This document shows, piece by piece, positions 31,665 to 43,799 of a DNA stretch of 64,000 bases. The translations under genes were made by a program, and so were the position numbers. The notes beneath the pieces are model-generated. The model was not told the DNA's origin. It made no database searches and saw only the letters and a program-made list of their open reading frames with translations. The stretch spans positions 44,379,967 through 44,443,966 of the forward strand of contig CM055096.1 of the NCBI GenBank assembly GCA_029204225.1. The letters run 5' to 3'. This DNA comes from Diphasiastrum complanatum. Lineage: Eukaryota; Streptophyta; Lycopodiopsida; Lycopodiales; Lycopodiaceae. The stretch's first letter is position 1. Each line of letters starts with the position of its first letter.

Positions 31665-32636
31665 TGTAGGAAAGGTTTCGCGAAACTGTTAGAAAGGTTT
31701 TGCGAATTCTTCCTCAAAGAACGCGATTAGAGGTTGAATAAATCACACCAATATCAGCATTTTTAATCATGCCTGAATCTGATCTATTTACTAATAGAGC
31801 AATTCTATTATGATTAAATTATGCGTGTGAAAATTGAAATATATGCACAAATGTGATAGACAATTAGATAATCAGATAAACGACTGAAACTTTGATCAGA
31901 AAACGAATTTTATAATTCTGAGTCTGAATCAATATACATTTTCTTACTGCCTTGTGGTATCTCTTTTACGAAGAGTACGTAAGTGCGTAAGTGCATAAGT
32001 AAATAAGTCAGTCTGAGTCTAAGTCTGAACTTGAATCTAAGAGTATGTTATTACTATAAGTGCACTTGTAACAAGATAAGTCCTTTGGCCTTTTTTCCTT
32101 CTGTAACAGAATCCAATCGTTTTGACGGTTGATATTCAACAATGTTCTGTTTCTCATAGTCAAATTTTGTTCGCGAATATTTCGTGATAGTCTGTCTCTT
32201 CGTTTCAGCTTCGTGTTTTGTGAATTGTTCACGACATTTTTATTATTCACGAATTGTTTGCGACAGATGACAATTCTTGAGCTTGAAAGGAAGCTAGAAT
32301 ATTTCGCGAACTGTTCGAGATAGTTTTGCGACAGGTGAGCTTGAAGAACATTCCAGAAGATTTCGCAAATTATTTACGACAATTTTGCGACATCCGAGGC
32401 TTGAACAAGAAACAAAAAGATTTTACAACAAGATTCTGTTCGTGAATCTTTTGAGCTTCAACAAGAAAGCCACGAGCTTCCACAAGACACTGTTCCACGA
32501 ATCTTTCACAAAGCTTTTCAAGTTGGTCATGAATAGAAAAAGGTTTGAGTTCGCGATCGTTTCTTTCTCATCCTTTGTTAATTAAACTACGAGCTTTGTT
32601 GGTAGAATCAAAATCTGTCTGATCAGTTATTCTACA
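31665..32636 (-). repeat. 5' LTR of copia N
   Basis: A 972-bp LTR with TG..CA ends (TGTAGGAAAGG...TTCTACA on the plus strand). It includes the palindrome GTTTCGCGAAAC near its inner end and a row of TTCGCGA-like motifs. Confidence 0.9.
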
Positions 32637-33540
32637 CACTCGGCTTGGTCTTCTGGGAGGATTCGATTGATGAACCACTCCTAGGGCTTGTTGCTGGGTA
32701 CCAGCAACGTCTTCGTCTGATTCGCTGTCAAAAAGTGGATCGACAATGGACACGCCTAAGCCAGAAGCTTGGACAGTCGTGTCAATGGCAGGTGATGAAG
32801 GTCCTCCTAGAACAATATCCTTGTCTTTGATGTAGACGAACTGATCCTCGATAAAAATTGTATCTCGGCTATACAAGACTTGCTGGGTATCAGGATCATA
32901 CAGCTTCTATGTATTATCAGATGAAGTATATCCAATCAAGATGGTCTTGAGACTCTAGAAGTCCAATTTTTTCCTCGTGTCTTTTGGAATCTGCGTGTAG
33001 GAAACGCATCCAAACACTCTTAGGTTCTTCACAGAAGGCTTAGAGCTTGTCCACACCTTGTGAGGTGTCTTGCCTGAGAGGGCCTTGGTTGAACATCTAT
33101 TCTAGATGTAAGCTGCAGTGGAGACAGCTTCGGCCCAGAATCTCTTGAGCAGCGATGCATGCGCTAGCATACATTTGGGTGATTTAACAAGGGTGTGGTT
33201 CTTCCTCTCGGCTAAGCCATTAGATTGAGGACTGTAAGGAGTGATGAATTGTTGCTCAATGTCTTGGCTTTGGCAGTACTCCTTAAACTCGATAGAGATG
33301 TATTCTCCACCATTGTTTGATCTTAGGGCCTTGATCGTCCTTCAAGTCTCCTTCTTTGCACGCTCCTTGAAGATAAGCAGTTGAAGGCTTCTGATTTCTT
33401 CTTTATAAAGTACACCATAGTCCTTTTGGAAAATTGATCAATGAAAGTTACAAAATACTTTGCATCCTTTAGCAAAGGATTTTTCATTAGGCCACAAATG
33501 TCTGAATGTACAATGTCTAACAATCCTCTAGCAATATGCT
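32637..33540 (-). pseudogene. copia H integrase core and linker
   Basis: Minus-strand boxes read downwards: IVHSDICGLM, FVTFIDQFSKRTMVYF, a slip near 33370, LRSNNGGEYIS (Asp changed to Asn), NGLAERKNHTL, FWAEAVSTAAYI and a stop near 33100, then GKTPHKVW, VFGC and the acidic linker DPLFDSESDEDV with NPPRRPSR leading into the lost reverse transcriptase. The right end of copia N cuts it at 32636/32637. Confidence 0.8.
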
Positions 33541-34144
33541 AATGGCTTGATTTAAATGGTTTCCTTGTCTGTTTACCAACTAGACAGTCTTGACAGACAG
33601 GTAACTCGACTTTATCACAAGGATAGTCGGGATTAAGAACAATAGATTGTCTAGACATTTGTTGTACAGCAGCATGATTCAAGTGACCAAGTCTATAATG
33701 CCAAAGTAAACTTCTATTTGCATGAATAGAAGTACTGAGCGCCTGACTAGAGGCAGAAAAGCAATGACTTAATTTATACAAGTATCCATGTCTTAATCTG
33801 AGTGCTAGGATCTTGCTTGTCCTATCAATTACTTTGCACGGATCACATTTGAATTTTACTCTATGTCCTAGATCTGTGATTTTGCTTACGGAGAGCAAAT
33901 TTGTAGATAAATTTAGTACATACAGGACTTTAGAAAGTAGCCTAGACTGATCATTTGCAAAGCTTAATCTTACAGTACTTTCACCTTTGATAGCTTGTGT
34001 GCTATTGTCGCCAAGGTGAACATATTTCTTGGTACTGTAAGGTGTATAGGATTTGAAATAGCCAATGAGGCTAGTCATGTGCTGAGTGGCTCTGGAATCC
34101 AAGAACCAAGAATTGTTGTCGGATGCTCCTTGATGGATGGTCAT
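33539..34144 (-). pseudogene. copia H protease and integrase zinc domain
   Basis: The 201-codon frame reads NSWFLDSRATQHMT, where the catalytic DSG has become DSR, then VHLGDNSTQAIKGESTV, VLYVLNLSTNLLSVSKI, and LLWHYRLGHLNHAAV with VCQDCLVGKQ, an HHCC zinc-binding array. The Gly to Arg change would kill the protease. It joins gag upstream through a broken frame. Confidence 0.82.
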
Positions 34145-34690
34145 GAAGGCATTATGATCCGCTTCTTAAATAGGCTATGGAGCTTCTACAGCTACATTTG
34201 CCACTTGATTCAACTACCCCTTGTTGTTGTTCTTTGCTTGCAGTATTTGGCAATCTTGAATTTCATGGTTGTTTTGCTTGCAATGTCTGCAGAACAACTT
34301 CTTCTCTATCTGCGGATTCGATTGTTCTTTGTGATGTGTTGGTTTCTGGTCTGGCTTTGATTGCTTCGGGCCTTTCTTCTTCCTCTGCTTAGTCATGCTC
34401 TTGTTGGTGTATAAAGCGTGAGAATTAGCTGAGGAATTTGTGCCTTCATTCATCCGTGTATCTTCCTGCAACAACATAGTAATGACTCTCGAACGAGTCA
34501 ATTCTAGATGTGTCGTGATAATCATCACCCAGCTGTCGTATGAGCTTGGCAAGCTTGTAAGCAGTTGTATCACTATATTTTGATCGTCTATGACAGATCC
34601 GATTGATGTGATTCTGCAGGGAATCACCATTCGCCATCTTGAGGGAGTAAAATTTCTTTTTGAGATCACAACTACATATATGTGTGTTTT
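34145..34690 (-). pseudogene. copia H Gag, C-terminal half
   Basis: Gag boxes are KKKFYSLKMANGDSLQNHI and, in another frame, LLTSLPSSYDSWV, then a Lys-rich stretch and a CCHC knuckle CRHCKQNNHEIQDC near 34270. The N-terminal half of gag is absent: similarity stops at about 34690, where the CACGCGTGG repeats begin. Confidence 0.78.
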
Positions 34691-35180
34691 GCCACGTGAC
34701 ACTGCCACACGAACCCAATACTTAGCCAAAATTTTGACATTTTTCTTATGCGTGGCACTGCCACGCGTGGCATATCCATGCTAAAACTTTTCCGAGAACC
34801 CTGCCGGTGAAATCCAGGCTGGAGGAGAGGTCCGACAAAAAAAATTTAATTTTGTGTGGCATTGCCACGTGTGGCAGTGCCACGCAAATTTTTTTTAAAC
34901 TAAAACTTGAAATTTGAGCTCCAAAATATGTTGGCGTGGCACATCCACGCGTGGAAGTGCCACATATGATTGTTATTTAACCAATTTTCATGTGACATAA
35001 ATTTTTTTGATTTGTCACGCGTGGCAAATCTCCAGAGAAAATTTTAGAGCGATGGTTTTTGTTATTTGCCACGCGTGGCAGAATTTGTCCACGCGTGGCA
35101 ATATTAAAACACAATACTTAGAAAAATTTTGTTTTGGAAATTTGCCACGCGTGGCAGTGCCACGCATGGCAAAATTAGTT
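34690..35180. repeat. array of CCACGCGTGG palindromes
   Basis: About ten copies of the palindrome (G)CCACGCGTGG(C), or one-base variants of it, lie within 490 bp, often paired as GTGGCACTGCCACGCGTGG. The spacers are AT-rich and not repeated. Subterminal repeats bound by a transposase partner are typical of CACTA elements; this array lies on the 3' side of the transposase gene. Confidence 0.85.
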
Positions 35181-35476
35181 TGTTGTAATTTTTTTTTTAT
35201 ATCTATTATGAATAATAAGTTAATAAACAACAACTCTATGACTAATTTAAAAGCAAATAAGATTTTTTTTTATATTTTGAATAAGTGTATACTTATAATA
35301 AAATGTGGGCTAAAAATTAAATGATCATTATCTCAAATTATTATCTTCTGACGAATTAAAGTTATTATCAGTTGAATATTACATGATAGCTTATGTATTT
35401 TTAGACATTATAATGTGTTTCTATATTGAGAAAAAAATTTAATCCAAATTTGACAATTTTTTCAATATGGTATTGA

Positions 35477-36158
35477 TGTTAAAAATTCACAATTCTAGCT
35501 TGACTAGTTTTGGTCATATGACTTGTAAATAGTTAGACGATCATGATGTGGCTTGTCACACGTGCCAAATAGCATAGGATTCCATTCATAAGGATGTTCT
35601 CAAGTAGACCTAAATGTTAGAACCTTTGGAATGAGTCCAAATTATGCTTAGATACAAGGGAGAAAAAATAGGAGCTATTTTTGGTAGTTTTTGCATTGTT
35701 GAGGGATCTCCAAGATTCCAATCCTAACTTGGTAGGGATGAAAGATCCACCAAAATTAGCATTAGGGATAGGTTTAGGGCTACTCATACCTGCCCAAAAC
35801 CGTGATGGATCATGTATATATAGGTGATGATATCTCACCAAAATCAATCAAGCAATTTCATGTTTTTTCTCTCATAATGGTGCAATTGCTCTCTATGTTC
35901 ATAATTGTTTGAGTACTTGTGATTACTAATGATTATAGGATTGAATGTAGGTCTGGTGTACAGTACTCAGACTGTGGGAGGCCGTACTTTCACACGTGTG
36001 AAGCCTTCTTCAAGGATTTGGGCCATTTAGTGAGGTTCAAGCATAGATTTTTGATGGATTTTGATGGTTCAACTTGTGCTAATCTTATGAAATCATAATC
36101 TATTGTTTCCCTCATCATTTCAAGTGTTTTAGGATCCTTATTTGCTGTAATTTTTACA
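35477..36158 (+). repeat. 5' LTR of copia F
   Basis: TGTTAAAAATTC...TTTTTACA, 682 bp. It carries a TATA-like TGTATATATAGG at 35812 and the palindrome TTCACACGTGTGAA at about 35989-36002. Confidence 0.95.
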
Positions 36159-36170
36159 TGGTATCAGAGC
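36159..36170 (+). promoter_or_regulatory. primer binding site of copia F
   Basis: TGGTATCAGAGC directly after the LTR end. Confidence 0.95.
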
Positions 36171-36960
36171 CTAAAGGTTGAAATGAGCTAAATCCTTGGT
36201 TTTCATTCAATTTGATCACAATTTTTGATCTAAATCTTGTGTAGATTGGATCTTAGCATCTAGTATTGATTCTAGAACTCAAAGTGAGTCAAATACATTG
36301 GAGATTGGTGTTGTGTGACTTCATTTGCAAGTGTTTAGGTGTCTAAAACCAGAGGCAAAGTTGAATTCAATTCACATTACCAAGATAGCAAGTTTTGCTT
36401 GCTCCAAGCATTGATTTCTAAGCGAGTTTTGGAGGTGATTTCATAGAGGAGGCTTTCTAGCATTCAAGGAGAGGGAAGATCAGAGTTTTGGGGACTCTTA
36501 AAGGCTGTTCTAAGGTGTAGTAGGCACCTCCTAAAGTGATTTAGGTTCAGTCCAACCATTGCTTGACTTATGCACCAAATTAGATCAATTTTTCATCAAT
36601 TTTGATCATTTTTTGCTTGTGATTGGATAGTAGATTGTGTTGCATCCTCATTAAGTTCCATTTAGCTCTTTTACAAGTGATTTTGGAAGTATATTAGGTT
36701 GCTGAAATTCACTCTTGATCAGATCATTTGGAAGCTTTAATGTTCTTTATAGAAAGAGGGGCAATTCTACTAGTATCAATCAAGCAAGTGCATTGTTTCT
36801 AGTATTCTATGATTTGATTTTGTTAGAGATCATTCTTAGATCTTTATAGGAAGTCTATTACTGATCTTTTCAGGTCCCTAAGAAGTGGGATAAGATAGAC
36901 CTTCAATCAAATCAATAGAAGTAACCTTCATTTGTGTCAAGTCCTTGATTAGGAGACTAG

Positions 36961-39900
36961 ATGGCATCTATAAATGCATATCTTTTGGATACTAATGAAA
37001 GGCTCAACAAAACTAACTATTCCATATGGAAAGTTAGAATGGAATCTATCATGATCATGCAAGATCTGATGGAAATTGTAAATGGTAAGGAGGGTGAACC
37101 TATTCATCCTCAAGAAAAAGCCAAATACATCAAGAGGTGCAATGTTGCACTACATTGCATAAAAATGAATGTTGCAAATGAACTCTTAAGAGAGGTAGGA
37201 GATTGCACTTCAGCTCAAGATGCTTGGGAGACTTTGCAAAAGGTCTATGAATCCAAGAACCAAACTAGAATGTTAGCTTTGAAGAATCAAATCTATAGAA
37301 GCTATCAAAAGAAAGGAGAGAGTGCACATACTTTTGTCCTAAGAGTAAAGGAATTGAACAAAGAGCTAGCCTTTATAGGTGATCCTATCAAGGATGAAGA
37401 GCTTGTTCAACTCATATTGAATGGACTAAGCTTTGAATTTGACAATTTGGTTCAGGGATATGCAATTATGGGTAAGCTACCCATACTTGAAGAACTCCAA
37501 GGCACACTCATGGCCGAGGAATCAAGAAGGAGCCAAATGCAAGAGAGGATGGATAGGCTTTCCATCCAAGGTGGAGATGACCAAGCTCTCTTCACCAGAG
37601 GAAAAGGCAAGTCCAAAGGCAAAGTATCAACATTCAAGAAGTCTACAAAGCTTGAGGATCAAGAAGGACCCTCAAAGGCATCTCCATCAACCACCAAAGT
37701 CAAGAACGACAAATCAAAGGTGAAGTGCTACTATTGTAGCAAGATGGGGCATTATGCCTCAGAATGCTTCAAGAGGAAGCAAGATCAAAGCCAAGCCAAC
37801 ATGAGCAAAGAGGAGGAGGAGGAGAGTTCACATGAGGACTCTCTCATGATGTCTATATTTTCTTCAACAAGCTTCAAAGGAGAAGATCCTTGGTGGATTG
37901 ACTCGGGTGCTAGTTCACACATGACTAGTAAAAGGGAGTTTTTCTCTTCTCTCTTATCTTATGATGGACCTATAAAGTCTATCTATACAGCAAATGATGA
38001 AGCTTGTAAGATTGAAGGAGTTGGTAGCATTCCCCTTTGCTTAGGATCTTCCAAAAAGATCAACATAGAAGGTGTTTTGTACATTCCTACAATAACAAAG
38101 AATCTACTAAGTGTTGGCCAAATGGTAGACAATGGTTTCAATGTTGACTTTGCTTCAAATGAATGTTTCATCAAGAAGAAGGGTAAGATAGTGGCTAAGG
38201 GCACTAGACTTGGCAAACTTTATAAGCTGGATGCATTTGTGGATACTAATGTTGTCATGTTGGCCGAGAAGAGCAAGATATCTACCTTTACTTTATGGCA
38301 CAAAAGACTTGGACATGTCAACTCGGGTTCCATGGAGGCTATGATCAAGGAGGAGTATGCTTTAGGCCTACCAAGGTCTATTGGGAAGGAAGACAAGGTT
38401 TGTGAAGCTTGTGCCTTATCCAAGGCACATAAGAAGGTGTTTCCTAACTCCATCACAAAGTCATCTCATCCTCTTGAACTCATACACTCGGATGTGCACA
38501 TTGCTAGCACCAAATCTAATGGAGGTTCATCCATGTTTTTAACCTTCATTGATGACTACTCAAGATATTGTTGGGTGTTCTTACTTTCCTTCAAGTCTCA
38601 AGTATTTTATACTTTTGTAAAGTTCAAGTTGTTTGTGGAAAAGCATCATAATCATAGCATCAAGATTCTTAGAAGTGACAATGGTGGAGAATTCATCTCC
38701 AATGAGTTCAAGGCCTTTTGTGAGGAGGAAGGGATCAAGAAAGAGACTTCTTGTCCTTACACTCCTCAACAAAATGGAGTTGCTGAAAGAAGGAATAGAA
38801 CATTATGTGAATGTTCTAAGGCTTTGAGATTAGATGCTGGTTTGCCCAAATCCTTTTGGGGTGAGTCTCTTGTATGTGCAAACTACTTGATGAATAGGGT
38901 GTCTTGCAAAGCAATTGAAGGCAAAACTCCTTATGAGATGTTGTATGGAAAGAAACCCAATCTTAATCACTTGAAAGTTTTTGGGTGTATATGTTATGTG
39001 CATGTGCCATTGGAAACAAGAACCAAGGAGGATCCATCTTCCACAAGAGGGATCATGCTTGGATATGCAAGCTCAAGCAAGGGCTACAAAGTCTATCTCC
39101 CATCCTTGAACAAATTTGTTGTTTCAAGGGATGTCATCTTTGATGAACATCATATGCATATGCTTGAAGAAGGCTCAAGTGCTCCAACAATCAAGAAGAA
39201 GATGGCCGAGGAGCAAGATCTTGGTTTTGAGGAGGAGCTCATGGAGGAGCAAGCACCAAACCCACCTATCACACCAAGGAGATCTTCAAGGGCAAAAGTG
39301 GAGCCATCAAGGCTCACATATCAAGGCAAAGGACAGCAAGTTGAGGGTATCTCATCCACTTCTTATGCTTTATCTAGTTTTGAAGAACCGTCTAATGTTG
39401 AAGATGCATTGAACTCCAAAGAATGGTATAAAGCTATGTTGGATGAGTATGATGCCTTGATTGAGAATGAAACTTGGTTGCTTGTTGAGAGACCTCAAAG
39501 GAATGTAATAGGATGCAAGTGGGTCTTCAAGCTTAAGTTGAATGCAAATGGGAGTGTTAACAAACATAAAGCAAGATTAGTTGCAAAAGGTTATGCTCAA
39601 GAGAGAGGGATAGACTATGAGGAAACTTTTGCACCCGTGGCCAAGATGGTCACAATAAGACTAATAAATGCACTTGCATCACATTTTGGATGGATTCTAT
39701 GTCAAATGGATGTCTCTAATGCTTTCTTGAATGGTTTTTTGGAAGAGGATATCTATATGGAGCAGCCACAAGGGTTCATCAAGCATGGAATGGAGAACAA
39801 AGTATGCCATCTCCAAAGAAGCATCTATGGCTTGAAGCAAGCCTCGAGATCTTGGAATTCAAGACTACATTGCTATCTTATTTCACTTTCTTTTGTTCAA

Positions 39901-40929
39901 AGTGAATATGATCCCACTCTTTAAATTAAGTTTGATGATGTTGGTATTGTACTTTTACTCATTTATGTAGATGACATCATCATTAGTGGAAATAGTGTTG
40001 ATGGCATTGAAAAAATCAAGATAGATCTATCCTTAGAGTTCAAGATGGTAGATTTAGGGTGTCTTCACTTCATCTTAGGCATAGAAGTACTTAGAGGGTC
40101 TGATTTTATCTTTATAAGTCAAGTAAACTATGCTCAAAGTCTTTTGAAGAAGTTTAAGATGGAAGTATGCAAAAGTGTTGACACACCAATGGAGCAAGAT
40201 GTAAAAGTGCCAAATGAAGATGATGAAAGATCCTTCATGGACATCACTTTGTTTAGGCAACTTATAGGTTCCTTAATGTGGATCACTATAACTAGACCAG
40301 ATCTTAGCTTTAGTGTATGTAGGTTGAGCCAATCCATGCAAAAGCCATTGAATATCCATTGGAAAAAGGCTAAGAGGATTCTAAGATACATCTCAGGTAC
40401 ATTGGATTTTGGGATTCTATATAGAGGAGATGTGATTAACCTTCATGCATTTAGTGATTCAGATTTTGCAAGGGACAAGAGGGATAGGAAATCAACAAGT
40501 GCCTATTCAACTTTCATAGGAGAAGGTGTGGTTTCATGGCTTTCAAAAAAGCAAGAAACTATATCTCTATCTTCAACCGAGGCCGAGTACAAAGCTTTGA
40601 CAACCACTACAAAGGAGGTACTTTGGATCAAGAGATTATTGGTGGAACTAAAGATCATGGATTCAGAGGAGGCACCAATCATCTACAATGACAATATATC
40701 AGCCCAACACCTTGCATCTAACCCAATCTTCCATGCAAGATCTAAGCACATTGAGATATGCCATCACTTTGTGAGAGAAATGGTGCAAGCCAAGGAGATT
40801 GCTTTGGAGCATGTTCCAAGCAATGAATGTGTAGCTGATCTACTTACTAAACCACTTCAAAAGACACCTTTTATGAAGTTCAGATCATCACTTGGAGTGA
40901 TTAGTAAAGCAATGATTGAACCAAGCTAG
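36961..40929 (+). pseudogene. copia F Gag-Pol polyprotein with one stop
   Basis: One frame of 1,323 codons, broken only by TAA at 39922-39924. Domains: UBN2-type Gag (about 1-200), CCHC knuckle CYYCSKMGHYASEC (about 256-269), protease WWIDSGASSHMT (Asp 314), integrase zinc region LWHKRLGHVNSG/CEACALSKAH (about 444-490), integrase core LIHSDVH, FIDDYSRYCW, LRSDNGGEF, NGVAERRNRTL (catalytic D, D, E all present), reverse transcriptase KHKARLVAKGYAQ, QMDVSNAFLNG, then the stop at codon 988, then IYVDDIII (codon 1002 on) and RNase H SDSDFARDKRDRKSTSAYS, SSTEAEYKAL. The stop replaces a Tyr-type codon before the palm YVDD box and is the only visible defect. Confidence 0.93.
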
Positions 40930-40930
40930 A

Positions 40931-40943
40931 TACTGAGGAGGAG
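40931..40943 (+). promoter_or_regulatory. polypurine tract of copia F
   Basis: TACTGAGGAGGAG directly before the 3' LTR. Confidence 0.85.
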
Positions 40944-41625
40944 TGTTAAAAATTCACAATTCTAGCTTGACTAGTTTTGGTCATATGACTTGTAAATAGT
41001 TAGATGGTCATGATGTGGCTTGTCACACGTGCCAAATAGCATAGGATTCCATTCATAAGGATGTTCTCAAGTAGACCTAAGTGTTAGAACCTTTGGAATG
41101 AGTCCAAATTATGCTTAGATACAAGGGAGAAAAAATAGGAGCTATTTTTGGTAATTTTTGCATTGTTGAGGGATCTCCAAGATTCCAACCCTAACTTGGT
41201 AGGTATGAAAGATCCACCAAAATTAGCATTAGGGATAGGTTTAGGGCTACTCATACCTGCCCAAAACCGTGATGGATCATGTATATATAGGTGATGATAT
41301 CTCACCAAAATCAATCAAGCAATTTCATGTTTTTTCTCTCATAATGGTGCAATTGCTCTCTATGTTCATAATTGTTTGAGTACTTGTGATTACTAATGAT
41401 TATAGGATTGAATGTAGGTCTGGTGTACAGTACTCAGACTGTGGGAGGCCGTACTTTCACACGTGTGAAGCCTTCTTCAAGGATTTGGGCCATTTAGTGA
41501 GGTTCAAGCATAGATTTTTGATGGATTTTGATGGTTCAACTTGTGCTAATCTTATGAAATCATAATCTATTGTTTCCCTCATCATTTCAAGTGTTTTAGG
41601 ATCCTTATTTGCTGTAATTTTTACA
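40944..41625 (+). repeat. 3' LTR of copia F
   Basis: 682 bp, differing from the 5' LTR at about six positions (all in the first 260 bp). Followed by the ATTGA target duplication. Confidence 0.95.
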
Positions 41626-42034
41626 ATTGATGGATAAAAATATAAGCGTGAGCCTAATATGCATGTGAAAGGATGCTAAGTACCTTACATTTGAGAGCCG
41701 TTTGGTAGCTTGTTAAGCTAATTTGTTGATAAAAAAATTGCAATGTTATACACCTTTGTGTGTTTGCAAAGATCAATGAATAGTCAAACAATATTGTGGC
41801 AAAGTGTATTATTATCTCAAAGAATATGTTTTTTTAATTATAATATATAAATAATCAACACATATATCTTTTAATTAGTTCAAACATCTATTAATATTGA
41901 TAAATTTTTCTAATTCTAAGTGATTGCGAGATGCGTTTGCAATGAAACTTTAGAAATGCAACATCGTAGAAAAATATAATAATTTTGATTTGAAAACAAT
42001 ATATATTGACCACAATGGATCATTTATGACAAAA
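41626..42034 (-). other. CACTA 3' flank, AT-rich
   Basis: Continues 35476 once copia F is removed. It holds no frame; it is probably the 3' untranslated part of the transposase gene and the spacer to the palindrome array. Confidence 0.55.
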
Positions 42035-43799
42035 TTATTTGTGACATGTACAAACTTTATTCATCATAGATTCAAATTCATCAGCCAATACATCTTGCAA
42101 CTCATCTCCGCTAAGATGATTTTCATCATCACTATTGAAATCAAAACGTCTCTCAATATTGCCCTCATGCAAAGAATCATTGTTGTCCTCTTCATCATCT
42201 GAGTTGTCGGAATCATGAGAATCAATTCTCAGTTTTTCAATATCTATAAAACTCGAAGGTATATGTACATCTTCATCAGATATACTTGTGTTTTCCAAAT
42301 TTAGATCTTCCATTTCATTCTCAACATATGCATTTTCGAATACATGTCTTGAGCGTGGCTTAATTTGAACAACATATCACCAATCTTTGTTTAGTCAATC
42401 TGGTTGAAAAAATACCTACACATTTAGCAATGTTAGGAATAGATATTTGTTATGCTCACATTTTTATTCACAATAAATGGATGTAATAAAAAAGTAGTGT
42501 ATTTGATTAATATAACATTGATCACAATTGACAAAAGGAAAAAAAATGTGAAATTAATGCACACCTGTTCACAATGACGAGGCAACACCAATGTGTCTGA
42601 AAAGTCCATGCTTAATGTCTTGGTTGAATCGATAGCAAAAAATCCACTACGATCTTTTTTTATAGTTGCATTTGATCCTCTATAGTTGATTTTGAATCAT
42701 TTCACATCAAACAACAAATATTTACCCATTTCACCAAAACACACCTCATATATGGCTTGTATGGTTCCTACATACTCAAGCTCTCCAGAAATTGGACTTT
42801 GATCTCGAGCACTACTCCGAATTTCTTGATGGAAGGACGCGATCACACCACAATCATAAGTTTGTCGTTTCATATCAATTGATTCAATGTGATGATGACA
42901 ACCATATGCCCACATTGCACTATACTTTTGATATTGTCACATGTTGATTATAATGAAAACAATAATCAATCATCGTACAAATTAAAATTGTTCACTTAAA
43001 AAAAATAGAGTTATAGACAAACCTTCCAATCACATCCTTTCGTGAATCTTTCCAAGAGAAACATCCACCTATAGAAAATTTTAACACATCAATGAGAACA
43101 TTATGTTATTTATAATTTGAAAGAATCACACTACATTTATTGAAACTACTAAAATCAAATTCAAGTGTATTATACCTTGAGTGCACAAGACCGGCAATAC
43201 CAACTTTTTGGACCACAAGCAGATGCACCTGTATGTCTAGGATAGAAGTTGGAAAATCCCTCTCAAGCATACATACAACCTCCACCATATCTTCTTGCTT
43301 TGTTTGCACGTCTATCTCACGAATCTCCTTACCACACATCCATCTACATCATGTTTGCAGTATAACTAGATTTTAGTATGTTCATATTATTTTATCAAAC
43401 TTGTATTAGAGAAAAAAACACGAAATAAGATATCAATGTAAAAAAAAAAAATTAAGTACTTGACAACGGATGCTAATTTGTAAATGGCATCACAAAGTTG
43501 ATCAGTTAGATAGCCACAAATGCACATTGGAAATATGTACTCGACCATCTTCAACCAATCGTGAGATTTTAGACCATGGAGTTTTCCTTCAGCTATGAAT
43601 GATGTTCGTAGTGAATGAGCAAAACCGTTGGTGTTCTCATCTCGCAAATGACTGACCATACGTACTTGTACTCTTCTTTCGTAAGAATCCAAGGGGCTCT
43701 CGGAATACTATATGTATTTCCATCAGTACATAATTTTGGCCAATACTCTTTTTTTGTTTTTGATTCATGTAGATCATGCCTGGCAGAAATACTGTCTTT
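42035..43799 (-). pseudogene. CACTA transposase C-terminal domains
   Basis: Reading on from the core after removing copia R: DSISARHDLHESKTKKEYWP, LKSHDWLKMVEYIFPMCICG, then MVEVVCMLERDFPTSILDIQ with VHLLVV (DUF4218 type), RWMFLLERFTKGCDWK near 43060, DCGVIASFHQEI, GELEYVGTIQAIYEV and YLLFDVKWFKI (DUF4216 type), and an acidic tail ending at 42035. Introns interrupt the pieces, and in-frame stops occur near 42400. These two domains are the normal C-terminal part of plant TNP2 proteins, of unknown biochemical role. Confidence 0.8.

Larger units (their letters stand above)
28940..32636 (-). mobile_element. Ty1/copia element N, internally deleted
   Basis: Minus-strand element with 5' LTR 32636-31665, primer site, a fused gag-integrase frame, a short RNase H remnant and 3' LTR 29868-28940. 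The whole reverse transcriptase and the protease active site are missing, so it could only move with help. At the left junction about 40 bp of the LTR end are missing together with roughly 0.6-0.7 kb of host copia H, so no target duplication remains. Confidence 0.82.
23394..34690 (-). mobile_element. Ty1/copia element H, old and nested
   Basis: Minus-strand pieces in the right order make one copia element: gag (34690-34145), protease and integrase zinc region (34144-33540), integrase core (33523-33000), linker (32990-32637), the end of reverse transcriptase and RNase H (28939-28460), RNase H end (24690-24270) and a probable 3' LTR. It is interrupted by copia N (28940-32636) and copia P (24696-28459). 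Its 5' end is missing: gag stops abruptly at the palindrome array of the CACTA element. Confidence 0.75.
35477..41625 (+). mobile_element. Ty1/copia element F, young and nearly intact
   Basis: The 6,149-bp element is flanked by ATTGA on both sides (35472-35476 and 41626-41630). Both LTRs are 682 bp with TG..CA ends and about six mismatches, roughly 99% alike, so the insertion is recent. It has a primer site, a leader of about 790 bp, a single polyprotein frame with one stop, and a polypurine tract. It lies in the 3' flank of the CACTA element. Confidence 0.95.

Noticed and set aside
34690-35180. CRISPR-like array
   Set aside because: The repeats are short palindromes with irregular spacing in plant DNA; spacers are neither uniform nor of the right length.
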